From the NCBI RefSeq assembly GCF_027595985.1, contig NC_073306.1, positions 155,060,472-155,124,471 on the forward strand: DNA of 64,000 nucleotides. Direction: 5' to 3'. A program made the translations under genes and the position numbers. The notes under the pieces were generated by a model. The model had not been told where the DNA came from. It saw nothing but the letters and a program-made list of their open reading frames with translations, and did not search any database. The DNA is from Sorex araneus. Lineage: Eukaryota; Chordata; Mammalia; Eulipotyphla; Soricidae. Positions within the stretch are counted from its first letter, which is position 1; every line of letters starts with the position of its first letter. Below are positions 35,913-48,525 of the stretch, one piece after another.

Positions 35913-37474
35913 GTTATTATTCTTGAGTTTTCCTTTTTAGAGACTATTTATCTAAATAGTGACAGAGAATCTTGTGGCCCAGAATAACCAATGAAACATC
36001 CAGAAATCACGTAATCTCTGTCAAAATAGCAGGTAAAGTGACTGGAAGGCAGGCTAGACACCCCTCCGACACACAGGCAGCCTGGTCTGCCCGCCAAGAG
36101 TGAGGACCTGACTATGACTTTAAATATAGGTGTAAAACTTTTCATAGTCTATCTTTATTTCCCTGACTTACTCAGGACAAAGTTTTTCAATAAAGCAGCC
36201 CAATTTTCCTTTGCAATCAGATTGTGGTACAAAGTTCATACTAAGAGATAAGAGTGAAGTCAATTTACTTAAACAATATGGAGTTAGATTTGGAGACAAA
36301 TTATCTCCACCATCAAAAACATCAATAAGAAACACACACACACGGAGATATTATGTTAATATGCTCTTACTCATTTCTCAAGAACCAAATCAATTTTTGT
36401 TCCATTGTGATGCTTTTATTATTTCAAATCTTTATTTTTAGCTCTAAATTGCATCTCTATATCATCCATATTTTTGCCTGTACCACTAAAGTATAAGTTT
36501 CATTAGGGTATGGAATCTATTTAATTTCAAACTTCAACATTAAGGGCACCATACTGAAAGTACTATATATTGGCTGTTTCACCAGACTAAATAAAATGAT
36601 CCTGCAATGTTCTCTGTGAGTATGGACCACTGATATTGTTTTAATGCACTTGATTTCATTTTAAAGCCCAACATCTGCCCACAGAAACACATTTCTAAAA
36701 CTTCATTGGAAATAAATGGAAAAACTTCACTTCACACACAAATATTTTGTTTACACTGCTTGGAGAAACATGAAATAAGGAACAGTCAGTAGTTTTTGTT
36801 CTAAAGTGAAAGTTAACTCTCCTGAAGTTAACAGTAATATTAAACTATAGTCTGTACTCAGCTATTGTGAACAACTATTTTGCTCAAAAAAAAAGTGCTG
36901 TCTCCCTCCAAAAAATACTGTATTTAAATATATTTCATCTTAACATGACTCTGAAACATGACTATGTAAATAGTTAAAGCACTGACATGATAGAAATGTT
37001 TTTTGCATGACTAATAGTTGAGATCAATAATTGAGATTAATGAAGTTAATCTGATGTCCCTTTGCCAGCTGTGTTATTTAATTTGTTCTATAATCTAAAG
37101 GAAAAACAAGAATCAAGCATTTAGCATATTCTGTAAGATGATTATAGTCTAAGTGTTGATTAAAATCTAGAGTCTTCCATTTATTTAAAGAAACTAAGGA
37201 ATACTTGTGAGATCTTTCTGCCATAGTAAGTTCATGTTTATAATTCCTGTAACTACTGGATTTTTCAAATATCTCTATCAATCACTACCAGTGACATTTT
37301 CTTAGGACACCATTTTCTTGCAATGATTTTTCTGGAACTTAAATTTTGGAGCTTCCACAAACATTTCGCTAGTCTTCATTTACACACATATAAATATGTG
37401 TGCCCACATAATCATTTATTTAAAGTCTATTAATTATTGCTACTAATATCTCATTACTCTCACAGATGATTCTT
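35913..37474. other. AT-rich unique sequence with L2-like trace
   Basis: 36490-36590 has a faint L2-like pattern ('gtataagtttcattagggta'). 36000-36130 is GC-richer without known identity. No gene. Confidence 0.4.
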
Positions 37475-37477
37475 TCA

Positions 37478-37547
37478 CAATGGAGATGTGACTGGTGTCC
37501 GCTCGAGCAAATAAATTAATAACACCACGACAGTGCTACAGTGCTAT
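37478..37547 (+). mobile_element. SINE-B/C tail only
   Basis: 70 bp: 'tcacaatggagatgtgactg' then 'gtccgctcgagcaaat' then 'cgacagtgctacagtgctat'. It begins within a few bases of the point where RTE similarity starts, so it is almost purely the RTE-like tail. Confidence 0.85.
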
Positions 37548-37564
37548 GGAACATCATTCGTGAG

Positions 37565-37797
37565 TCATCCCGTTGCTCATCAATTTGCTCGAGCAGGCAC
37601 CAGTAACGTCTCCATTGTGAGACTTATTGTTACTGTTTTTGGCAGATTGAATACACCATGGGCAGCTTGCCAGCCTCTGCCATGCAGGAAAGATACTCTG
37701 GGTAGCTTGCCGGGCTCTCTGAGAGGGGCAGAGGAATCGAACCCAGGTTGGCTGCGTGCAAGGTAAATACCTACCCACTGTGCTATCACTCCAGCCC
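37565..37797 (-). mobile_element. SINE-B, full length
   Basis: Opposite orientation to the preceding tail fragment, tail to tail with a spacer of about 18 bp. Head complete ('ggaatcgaacccaggttggc', 'gtgctatcactccagccc'). Confidence 0.93.
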
Positions 37798-38162
37798 AGT
37801 CAATCAAAAAGCATAAAGTATTCGGTTCAAGCATAAAGTATTTCATCTGTTCATCAGTCCCCAGGACCTGATAAAGGTGATTAACACACAAAATATGACA
37901 CTAAGAAAGTATAATAATTCAGAGAGAGAGAAAGGGAACAGATTGGATATATAAAGAAATATTGGTCAAGAACTTCTACATTGTTGTATGGGGGGAAAGT
38001 GTTACATCTAAGAATCTCAACAAATCCAAATAAGGCATAGATATCCATCCTTAGTCATATGTCAACTGACTGCCTATTTAAAAAAGTTATAAAAAACTCA
38101 AGAACATCAAGAAAATAACACCTCATCATATTCATGGCATCTTAAAAGGATAGGGATTTATC
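37798..38162. other. Unique sequence
   Basis: Nothing recognised. A direct 'aagcataaagtat' duplication lies at about 37808-37841. Confidence 0.55.
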
Positions 38163-38335
38163 TGCAGTCTAAGCACCAGGGGGGTAGAGACAGAGGTTGC
38201 ACTAGGACTAAGGCACTTTGCACACATGTCGCTGACAGATCTGATCCCTAATTCCATGTATGGTCCCCTTAGCACCAGGAGAGACTCCTGAGCAAGCTGT
38301 TGTGCATCCCCAACCTGAACCCCCCCCCAAAAAAA
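38163..38335 (+). mobile_element. SINE-A, old
   Basis: 'gactaaggcactttgcacac', 'gatctgatccctaattcc', 'gtatggtccccttagcacca' and an A8 tail at 38328-38335. Confidence 0.75.
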
Positions 38336-38389
38336 ATGACATCAAAGGCTAATTGGCTATAAAATGATACATTAAAAATACAAAAAGAG

Positions 38390-39555
38390 AGATATGGTGC
38401 TGCCAACAGGGAAACCTGTGCCTGAGGGGCTAGTGCATCAGCAGCCTGATGATGCCTTCAGACTTCCAGATACCCCAAAATTTCTGCTGTGCCTTTGGCC
38501 AGACCACCAACAACTTGGGGCCAAGTTTACCAAGAATTAAACAGCCAAAAGTTAGGTATATGGGAGACACACCCACAAACCACCTCCGGCTTAGCTACAT
38601 AAGCTCATTCATTGGCCTTATTTCAGAGACCCACAAATCTTGAAAGATATCAAAAGATGTAGTTTGGACCTGTAGTGCAGAGATAGTTGGGAACCCATGA
38701 CTGAGAGCCCCAGGCTCGCTTGGATCAGGACTCGGCCTCCTTCCCCCAGGTCCCTAGTTTTCCAGTAGCTTGGCAGTGACACCCACAAACTTCCGCTGGC
38801 ACCATGTAATCTCATCAATGGTCAAGACCCAGACACTGAAAACTAAAGCTCCCAGAAGAGAGCACCGCAGAATGCTCTGACCCTGCACCAGGCTGTCTTC
38901 ACCAGGGGACCCTCAGAGGGGGGTGGGTTAAGTTTCCCTCCCTGCCCCAAACAGAACCCTGGCAGCCGAAAACCTCCAGAAATCAACCGCCGCCATGCCC
39001 AAGGCCACTCTCTGCATGCTCAGACAAGCCTCACCTAAGAGGGCACGAGCCTCACCCAAAGCAGGATGAATCTCACCAGAGAGTGGACTGGACCGGCAGG
39101 AAAACCCAGATATGTAGAAATCTGTGATTGAGATCTCCAAGCCAGCTTGAATTGGGACTGGGCCTCCTCTTCCCAGGTCCCTCGTGTTCCAGAAGCTTGG
39201 CAGTCACATCCACAAACTGCCCCTGTTGCCAGGTAATCTCATCAATGGCCAATGAAAGAGAATGACACAGAATTTCCTGGGCATTATATTCTATCCATAA
39301 CAAGCAATACAAAACAAATCGTCTAGCATTGCCTTTTAGGCAGGTTTGAGTGGTGGTGAGACCGTTGCTGACATATCTAAAGTAACCAAAGTAGAGGGAG
39401 AATGTGGGGAAAATTATCTGCCACACAAGCAGGGTAAGGATTGGAACCAAGGCAGAGTATCATGAAATACTGGGGATTTTGGTGGTGGAAAGTGTGCAAT
39501 GGTGAAGGGATGAATAATAAAATTAAGTTAACATTCAGAATAGAATTTAAAAAAA
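38390..39555 (+). mobile_element. D-module array ending in an L1-type 3' end
   Basis: GC-rich D sequence in the same sense as the 56 kb composite, with a recurring unit at about 38567-38615 (partial), 38725-38826 and 39158-39256 ('agcttggcagtgacacccac' / 'agcttggcagtcacatccac'; period of the last two about 432 bp). Between them lies the D core ('caccaggctgtcttcaccag', 'ctggcagccgaaaacctcc'). From about 39400 it becomes an L1-type 3' UTR ('atctgccacacaagcagggt', 'gtggtggaaagtgtgcaatg') and ends in A9. No TSD was found, so unity of the element is inferred. It is not coding. Confidence 0.65.
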
Positions 39556-39983
39556 AAGTAATGTGGAGTTCATACCCAATTCAATCAGCTTAATCAATGG
39601 CTAAATAAATAGCAGTACTCCTACATTATTAAAATTAAAGCACAAAAGAAAAAAATAAGGCCAACCAAGAACTATATACAGCAAAACTATTCTTTAAAAT
39701 TTGAAGGTTATAATAAGACATCCCAAGTTTTTATAAAGTCTCTGAGAATTTATTGCTAACATCTCTGTCCTATAAAAATAAACTACAAGGAGTTATATAA
39801 GCTGATGTCCAAAAACACTGAACTATAAAAATCTACAGGAAGAAATATAGGACATTAATAATAATGACTTAATTAAAAGTAAAATGGCCTATATATGCCT
39901 TTTTTATTTTTTTCCTATTAAATCAAATTACTAAAAGCATAAAACAATGGTGATAAATTGTCTTGATGGACCATCACTGTATA
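39556..39983. other. AT-rich sequence
   Basis: Nothing recognised. Confidence 0.6.
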
Positions 39984-40055
39984 AAGATGTAATCTGGGGG
40001 CCAGAACACTAATACAATGGAGAGGGTTTTTGCCTTGCAAGCAGCAAACCATTAT
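39984..40055 (+). mobile_element. SINE head fragment (tRNA-like part only)
   Basis: 'gggggccagaacactaatac' then 'gtttttgccttgcaagcagc', then similarity stops before box B. 3' truncation is unusual for a retroposed SINE; later deletion is the likely cause. Confidence 0.6.
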
Positions 40056-40389
40056 GTGAAGCAAAATTTGTCAAAATGAGAATAATGTTTTCTATAAGGA
40101 TATAAAATTAATGGACAGATGAAATGAAATAAAAATAATAAATCTGTAGATATTCAACAAATTAAATTACTTGTGGACAAGATAGTTTGAGGAGTGAGAA
40201 AAGGTAAAAGCTTCATTTTTTAAGATAAAAATTAAATAAATGAAGTAAATTAATCTAATGGTTAAAATTAATATCAAATTTCAAATGGAATGAAATTTAA
40301 GTCATGAGGAACTACAACCACTAGAATTTCTCTAGAGTTCAGGCATTTATACTGTTCCTTTAATTTTATTTTATAGATTTATTTATTTT

Positions 40390-40500
40390 CATTTTGGGGG
40401 GCCACACCTGGTGTGATTAAGAGTTACTCCTGGCTTTGCACTCCTGGATCACTTCTGGCAGGGCTTAAGAGGCCATATGAGTGCCACGGATCTGGCCTGG
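40390..40500 (-). mobile_element. SINE-A fragment
   Basis: 'ggggggccacacctggtgtg', 'agttactcctggctttgcac' and 'aagaggccatatgagtgcc'. The head part is absent or unrecognisable. Confidence 0.75.
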
Positions 40501-41099
40501 GTAAGCCCTGAGCACCATCAGATGTGATTCAACCCATTCCTCAAGTAAATTAGAAAAAAAAGATCCTAAAGTTGAGATGTTAAAGACGTGAAAGGCACAA
40601 ATAAAGTATAAAAGAATGAGTCTTATTAGACATCATTAATACCAAATTGTTGTTTTATCTGAAATGATTGCACTAGAAAAAATTATTTAGAATTACTACA
40701 ATTTTTAATTAATATTTCAGTTACTAAAGCTATGTTGGGAGACAAGTTTTTCTCTTTTGACAAATCACTTATATTTAATTTACAAACGTGTGATATGCTA
40801 TTTATAAATCCAATAAAATTTAACTATGACCTTTAAAAGGAATTTTACAGTTTGGTTTATTAAACACCCCTAGATATTTTAAACAGCATTTATGCCAATG
40901 ATATATTTGATTTTCTTTATAGTCAATTCCATGATCTGAACCACAATAAAGATTCCGAAGATTTGAACTAATAAGAACTGAACTAATACTTATTAGACTC
41001 TAATATATTAGAATCAAAACAGCAAATACAGGAACTCTCAAACTATGTTGAACATTGCAATGTTATTTGCTAAAACTTGCAAAATTCTTGACCATCTCC
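40501..41099. other. AT-rich sequence
   Basis: Nothing recognised. Confidence 0.6.
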
Positions 41100-41940
41100 C
41101 AATGTAAAGTTACAAGCTAAGTCAACCCTGGAAGGGGCCAGCAATATTGGCCGAGCAGGTTGTGATTGGTCAAGTGCTAGGACCTAGTGCCTTCATGTTG
41201 CACACTCCCTGTAGTTCGAGCCGACCCCATAGGTACACCCACATGTTCTTGGAGACCCACAGGTGCTGTGGGTCGAACTTGCACATGAAAGACTGACTCA
41301 TACCTCTGAGCCCTCCCAAACTGTTTTCCTGGACATCAATTACATGTTCCAGAGCGGGTCTATTTACGCTAATCTACTGGGCCCAGGGGAAAACACTAAG
41401 AAGCAGAAACAGGAGTATTGGTTGTCACATGCACTGGCATTGCTTCAGTCTTTTCAGGAGTGGGGATCGGGAAAAATAAACCCCCTCCAGTGAGGGAGAG
41501 TCAAATTATGCTCCTGGAAAGGGCTATTTGATAAAGTTGGTGTGTGGGTTCTTCCTGAGGCCCACTCTGACAGCAATTGATTTGGGAGGGATGGAAACTA
41601 CAGCCCCTCAGGTAGGAAGTGAGAAAGGAGGGAAAGAGATGAAGTGTTGCTGTGATGTCAAGACGTTCTCATGGAGGCAGCTGGAGTCAAACTTAACTGG
41701 AGAAGCACCGGAAACCCACGGACAGCCCAGACTTCTGTTGTCTTCACATAGGGTGGGAGAATCAACAACTTAGCCCCACTCCACATGCTCAGGAACATCC
41801 ACTTTCTTTGAAGGGAGTTCTAGGGGTGTCTATGTCAGCTCTGCCGGCAAAGCAGAAGACCGGGTGGTTCAAGAAAGTCACAAAGAGAAACAAGAAAAGC
41901 CAGGTTCTCTGTGCATTTTGGTGCATTTTTTTTTTGATTG
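41100..41940. repeat. Unclassified GC-richer block
   Basis: Base composition changes sharply from the flanks. It contains 'aataaaccccctccag' near 41476 and a small hairpin-like 'cccacaggtgctgtggg' near 41260. Three unrelated frames of 76-101 codons overlap and none has a recognisable domain. It could be an old retroelement or a retrocopy; I do not recognise it. Confidence 0.35.
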
Positions 41941-41958
41941 ACTCTTCAGATTGCAGTT

Positions 41959-42135
41959 GTTGTTGTTGTTGCTTTTTTTTGAGTCACAAACCAGCAATGC
42001 TCAGGGGTTACTCCTGGCTCTGCACTCAGAAATCTCTCCTGGCGGTGCTCAGAGGACCATATGGGATGCTGGGAATCGAACCCAGGTCAGCCACTGCAAG
42101 GCAAACGCCCTAGCCTCTGTACTATTGCTCCAGCC
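41959..42135 (-). mobile_element. SINE-A with perfect TSD
   Basis: Flanks 'cagattgcagtt' at 41947-41958 and 42136-42147. Poly(A) complement T8, body 'ggggttactcctggctctgc', head 'ctctgtactattgctccagc'. Confidence 0.95.
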
Positions 42136-42147
42136 CAGATTGCAGTT

Positions 42148-44453
42148 TTTTTAAGTGAAATTCAATGAGTGTAAATTTGGGGATTCCAAGATGGTTTCTT
42201 TAATTCTCTCTTGGATTACAGTGTAGCCATCCAAAGAAAGATGTTAATGCGGGCTTTGGAGACTCAAAGAAGTTGATTGTTTAGAGTTTGGCTTTTATTG
42301 GCTTCCTAGAGGCAATCAAAGGTTGTATAGGGCAAAAGATTCTCAGAGTAAAGTTTTCCCATGAAAGAAAAAGCAAGATTGGGATCATTCTTTTTGTAGT
42401 TCTTTCTATTCCTCGGCACCTGCCAGGGTGGATGTACTAGTGTCTGAATGTCGTAAGTCTCACTCTTCCATTGTCAAGAGCCCTTGAAAGAGGCACACAC
42501 ATTTGAACCCCATTGGAATCTTTAAGTCAAGGAAATGAGCTGAAAAATAGGTTTTTTTAAACCTAAGGCAATATTTATTAAGCACTATCCCCATTCAAAT
42601 ATCTGTGGGAGTCTATGAATTGCATGAAATTATAGGTAAGCTTTTGTGCATGTATGAATTATTTTGAGAGCTTATAATTCACATTAACTTCTGTAAGGGG
42701 ACTCTCCCTTCATACAAGAAAAAGAAGTGTTTATTTAAAACAGAGAACTCGTAGTGGAAGAGGGCTGGAGAAAGAGATATTTTTCCACTCACAAATATCA
42801 AGTAATGCGTCCAGGAGACTCATAAGAACCCTAGTGGAATGGTGAAGGTTTAAGACTTTTAGACATGAGAGGATTTACCTGATCAAGGACAGAGCAAGCA
42901 AATGGTGCAGCTGGAAATTCAACTACTATGCTTCTCTCACTCTAAATACAACCCCACCCAACAACTCTACTCTCACGACATGCCATGTTGCCTCCAGAGG
43001 GTTCTGAGCAATGGCCTTGAACAAGAATTTTCCAAATGTTCTTAACAGTCATCGGAGAAAATGAACTAATTTCATGGATCCTGAACTGATCCCAAAGAAA
43101 CTTGATAAAGTGCAGAGTATTTTAATATGGCCATTCCCTCTAGGACCCAAGGCCTCAGCTCCATGCACCTGGAATGGTGGATACTATTAAGTCTCTTCAT
43201 TCCATTCCAAGGTGACATTAAGTCTCTTCATTCCACAGAGAAAGAAAAAATGAGCACTACATCCATTCCCTGGGCAATTAAATGCAACAAATTTAATGAC
43301 CAATTATTCATTAGAATTACCCCCAAATTATCAACATATTGTAATATTTAAATTTAAATTGAAGTTCATCTCAGTAGAGTAAGAAGTTTGAAATGCACCC
43401 AAATTTTTAAGTGGTAAGTTTGGAATCCTTCTAGCAATTTGATTTCTTCCTTCACTAGTCTATTCCTATTTTACTGTAGGGCTCTAGGGATTTTCCTCAT
43501 TGCCAAATCTAATAAAACTGAGTCTAAATCATTTAACTATTTTCACTACATAAAATTACATTTTTATTGTGAGCAATATCAAAAATACAAACAAAATGCA
43601 ATCCATACAAATGATGCAAAATCCCAGCTCATAAAATGTTATTAACTGTGAAGAATCTGGTACCTAATTTATCTTATAGATAGATGATAGATATAGGCAT
43701 TTTAATAAATAAAACAGAAACCAAAATATTCATCTTTAGGGAGTCATAATTTTTCATGACAGGAAAGTTCAATGTTGACTATTATTTGTTTTATATAATA
43801 TAAAATGCAAGAGAAAGAATTAGAGAATCCAGAAGAGAGTGATTTTTCACACACACACACACACACACACATACACACACACACACAACAGATGAAAGAA
43901 AATGATGAACACAAATGTTAGATTTGGGAAGACAGGAAGAGAAAACAGCCTGTATTGAATCAGGAAAGCATTCAATAAGGCATTTTCTAAGTGAGACTAT
44001 AGACTAATGAGAGTTGCTTTTTTGCTTTTTGTCATTCATGGTACTTTCAACATTTTATTCGGAGTCACTTTCCTCTGTGCAGTGCAAGGTGCTGTGAAGA
44101 CGGAAGTGGAATAGAGACACTGTCAGGCAGGATAGTTATAGACAAAAGCCTGTTAGGAAATCAATAGCAATTCCAAAGTTGTACAACAGGTGCCCTGAGA
44201 CGGAGATGAGAGTAGGCTGTCCCAGTCAGGCTGGATGACAATGGACGGTGAACTCACCAGAGGTGCTGACAGGTTGCCAAGAACAAAAGGTCAAATAGAA
44301 ATTAGCAAAGAAGAAATAACACGGTGGTTGGTTGTCTCAGCAGATGAGATGCCCACTGACTTTACAAGGCAACATAGAACAGTGGAATGCTGAGAGTAGG
44401 TGCCATATGCATAGAGTAAAGGAGACTGGCTAAAGAAGACAGAAACTTGGGAA
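42148..44453. other. Unique sequence with a microsatellite
   Basis: No gene recognised. Contains the (AC)n at 43848-43887 and a possible old repeat trace at 44040-44140. Confidence 0.5.
43848..43887 (+). repeat. (AC)n microsatellite
   Basis: About 20 dinucleotide units with a single AT interruption near 43871. Confidence 0.97.
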
Positions 44454-44530
44454 GGGGCTGGGAGTAGTACAGCATTTAGGCACGAACCCCACATGGGTTA
44501 AAGCTCCAGCACCACCAGACCAGAGAAACA
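44454..44530 (+). mobile_element. Degenerate SINE-A head
   Basis: 'aggggctgggagtagtacag' then 'atgggttaaagctccagcac'; the body decays into unrecognised sequence. Confidence 0.6.
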
Positions 44531-45082
44531 CTGCCTCTACAAATCCTTGCAGTGAACCATCGCCGCTTGACAGAGATTTTCTGGTCGGCCCCCCAGATTT
44601 TCCTGGGCACCTGTCACTCTACCCCCACTTTCACTTACACTAAAAAAAGTTATTTCCAGATTCAAAGAAATGGACATCCTGAGGAGTTATCCAAGACACA
44701 ATCAACACACGTATATATTGCATGTGAGTATATTTAAATGATGATTACACCAGCATACATTTGTTTCATAAACAAGTATGTCTGAATATAGCGCAGTCAG
44801 AAAGAAAACAAGAGTTAGAAGAAAACAGATTTCAGGATGCAAGAAAGGAGAATTCTGATATAGTTATGAAAAGGAAAACAAAAAAAGGAAGGAAAGAAGG
44901 ATGGAAAGAGGAGAGGGGTAATTATTGGAAAAATGGGAGCTTCTACACCCTTAGAGATCTATCTGAGGAGAAGAACATCTAGTGATGATACAGTAGGAAT
45001 ACTTCGCTCTGCAAACAGTGTAAGGGCCACAATCTGGGTCCCACAAACAAAAGATCCAATTATATTTCATTTGGTTATATTT
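44531..45082. other. Purine-rich unique sequence
   Basis: Includes an A/G-rich stretch at 44861-44940 ('ggaaggaaagaaggatggaa'). No gene. Confidence 0.5.
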
Positions 45083-45267
45083 TTTTCTTTCTGTTTTTTT
45101 TCTTTTTGGGGTCAGACCTGGCTATGCACAGGGGTTACTTCTGGCTCTGCACTCAGGAATCACTCCTGGCGGTGCTCAGGGGACCATATGGGATGCTGGG
45201 AATCGACCCTGGGTCGGCTGCGTGTAAGGCAAACGCCCTACCTGCTATACTATTGCTCCAGCCCTTG
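45083..45267 (-). mobile_element. SINE-A with TSD
   Basis: Flanks 'atttggttatattt' (45069-45082) and 'atttgactatattt' (45268-45281) agree at 12 of 14. Complete from T-rich tail to 'tattgctccagccc'. Confidence 0.93.
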
Positions 45268-45281
45268 ATTTGACTATATTT

Positions 45282-46153
45282 CTGAGATCCAGCTATATTT
45301 GATTTTTTCAATGGATTCATAGTAAAAGGACAAAATTCACAGCAATACATTTAATGTTACCTGTTTCTGGATCATAGGATGCCAGGGTATTTTTATTCTC
45401 ATATTTCTGTCTCAGTACATATTAATCCCCATTTTGCAGTTAGAAAGTACAATATACTCAAATACTGTATACTATACTGCTACTCAAAATCTTTTATTTC
45501 CTCTTTTTCAAATATTTATGTTAGTTTAAGTACTGAATGCATATTCAAGTATATTCTAAAACTCAAGATGTTATTCTTCACACAATATATTTTACTTTCC
45601 TAATAGAGTCTTGCAGAGAGTAAGTCTTCTTATAAAACTATTGACTTGACTTCTGTGCAATTGACCATCTTACACAAGAATATGAAAATCCATTTTGATA
45701 ATTCTTTCAAAGTAAAAAATGACAAAAATATCTTATAAACAAAGGGAAAAAGTGAAAATTGGAAAAATGTTTATTGAATATACAAAAGAGTTAGTATCTA
45801 ACATATTATAAAAGATAGAAAACTATGGAAAGAGTATGAGCAGAGCCACAAAAAACTTACAAAGACAAAAGGCAGCTCATTGTTACTGCCATTTATAGAA
45901 AATAAATTATGAAAATTATATAGTATATATTTGGTCCCCAGATATGTAACATTCTAAACACTCAAATAATAGGATTGTGTTATACATATTGCAGTTTTAA
46001 GTAGAATATTTAACAATGTCTTAGATTGTTTAAATGAAGCAAGGATTTCAGCTGTTAGATTTTTTTCCTATAGAATTAACTGATAAATATGTAATGAGGA
46101 CTTTCACCATAAACCTTTAATATAGGAACTAATATCAAAATCCTTTCATATAT
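45282..46153. other. AT-rich unique sequence
   Basis: Nothing recognised. Confidence 0.55.
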
Positions 46154-46325
46154 GAGCTGGAGAGATAGTACAATGGGCAAGCCTTGCATTCAGCCAATCC
46201 TGCTTCAGTCCCTAGAACTATAAATGGTCCTCTAAGCACCCACATGAGTCATCTCTGAGCACAGAATCAGGAGTAATCCCTGAACACAGCTGCATGTGGT
46301 CCCCAAAAACAAACAAACAAAACAA
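46154..46325 (+). mobile_element. SINE-A
   Basis: 'gagctggagagatagtacaa', 'caggagtaatccctgaacac', then tail 'aaaaacaaacaaacaaaac'. A few bases are missing in the head ('gggcaagccttgcattcag'). Confidence 0.88.
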
Positions 46326-48369
46326 AGTACATTCTTAGAGAAGATGGCTCCCTGTTTCAGGATACATTCTTAGGACAAAGGTTTTAGAACAATTAAAATA
46401 TCCTAGTTATGTCATTAAAATATGCTTATGTTTAACTCATAGAATAATATCTAGAAATAAACATAATCAAAGGCAGAATTACTTTAATTGAGTTGGAGAT
46501 AAAGAAAAAACGGTAAGTCAAAAGAAACATGTACTCTTTATATTGTGTAACTTATTTTGCCTTTTAGTAAGACCATGTCTTATTTTCAAAGCTCATCAAT
46601 GTTTGAAAGAAAGGGCAGACAAAGAGACAATTTTCATATTATCTAATGAGATGAAGAAGGGATTGATATCACTTCCTTCAAATGTCTGAGATGGGAAACA
46701 ATAAGCTGGTGTCAAGGACTTGAAATTACTTAACAGGAGATATTGCTGGAGTCTTAAGCTGTAACTAAAGTTTTCTGCATCAGGCAATATTGCCCCATGT
46801 CCCTCAGGTGTACTACAAGTATTCTTTAATTTTGAGCACAATATCATTAATTTTTGTGATTTAAATGATGATGATGATCCTGAGGATAGTAAGTCTTCAC
46901 TAACTATAAGCAGATGTATGCATCCTTGTTGTAGGAAATAGAATTGAGTAGAAATTAATTATAACCACATTGCTTTCCCCGATTAATCAAAATGAGCTGG
47001 TAGTCATGCCTTTCCATGTACTGCATGATAATAGTCCAATTGAGGAGTTTACAGGCCTAATTATTTAGTATTAAAGACTGTATTTGAAGGTACACAGCAA
47101 CATTCAATTAGAGCAAAAATAATCAATGTATTTGCTTAAAGAGGAATGTAGAAAGCATTATAGTTTTAAGTACAAAATTAATGCAATAAAAATGCTTCTG
47201 TGATCACACTTTCAAGGAATGGGGTTTAGAGATGAGAAATTTGCTAAATTGATAGTACCAAACATTGCAAACACTGCATAAACTGCAGACATATGCAGAA
47301 GCTTCTGGAAGACGTACAAACCATCTATTTACAGATATTACAATATTGCAATGTTAGGTGGGATGGACTGCTTTTTCCAAATTTCCTTTCAGCAGACATG
47401 GTTTTTGCTGTCCTAAAAGAGACCTGAATCTGATGTTCAACACCAGGATCAAGTAACAACCAGGGACTGTTTTAGAGCAGAAGAAAAATAAATAGCATTT
47501 GGCCCCATGTTCAGATTCCACTCCATTGTTCATTGACTATGACTACAATTATAATAAAAACAAGATTGTGGACTTTATATAGACCTATAAAATAACTCTG
47601 GAAAACTACAGATCCTGTAAAAAAATTTGAAAACTTCAATATCAGCTGTAGAAATTTCTTAAAGATGCAACAAATAATGTAATACAGACGAGAGGTAGAG
47701 CTTGGAGTATTGAGTGGCCCACCTGCAAGTTATTTTTAGGCATCCCTAAGTTGGAAAGTAAAACAATTCATAAAAAAAAAAAAACTTTTGACAAGTCCCC
47801 ATAAAAAAGTGCTCTGTGGTTAAATCTTCACTCAGATTCCAAACCAAGCATTGACTCACTATGCACAGACTTTGAATAAACTAAGTATAGAAGAAAATAA
47901 ACAAAGGAAGATGAAAGGGAAGGCAAGTATGTTCTTATAGAGAAGGAAATAAAAATATTTTCCCTAATCATTTGCAAAATTTTTTTCCTAATTCATGCTC
48001 AAATATAATTACTCTCCCTGCACAAATAGTTCCTAAAACTGTTTACTTAAGGAAAAGATTTACAATTCACTATTTCTCTGGCTTCCAGCAAGCACCAAAT
48101 TTGGGCAAGAGCAAGTTCCATTGTAGATGGGTTGGCAGAAACATAGGGAACAAATTGTGATGAGAAATCCCCTTTGTTTCCTCACATCTCTTTTCTTTAT
48201 GCCCTAACAATCTGTTATTTATGAATTTCAATGAGCTCACAATTTATGATCACTTTTATATTTGGAAGATGATGCATCACAAAATTATCCAACAGTCAAG
48301 GATATCCAGCAATCCAGTTTCTCTGAGTCTGACTTTGAAGTCTGTTCTTAAATTTTTGTTTGTTTCAGT
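46326..48369. other. AT-rich unique sequence
   Basis: No gene or repeat recognised over about 2 kb. A short (GAT)4 lies at about 46866-46877. Confidence 0.55.
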
Positions 48370-48525
48370 GGAGGGGTGGCACAGCCAGCAGAGATCAGGG
48401 CTACTCCCAGCTCCTTGCTTTCAGGTCACTCCCAGTGGTGCTTGGGGGACCATGAGATGCCAGGAATTTTTTGTCCAGGCTTCTGCAATACCAAGCATGT
48501 GCTCAACCCTTGGGACCAAATCTCC
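48370..48525 (-). mobile_element. SINE-A, degenerate
   Basis: 'ggctactcccagctccttgc', 'gtcactcccagtggtgcttg', 'gaccatgagatgccagga' and 'ccaagcatgtgctcaaccc' follow SINE-A order. Confidence 0.7.
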
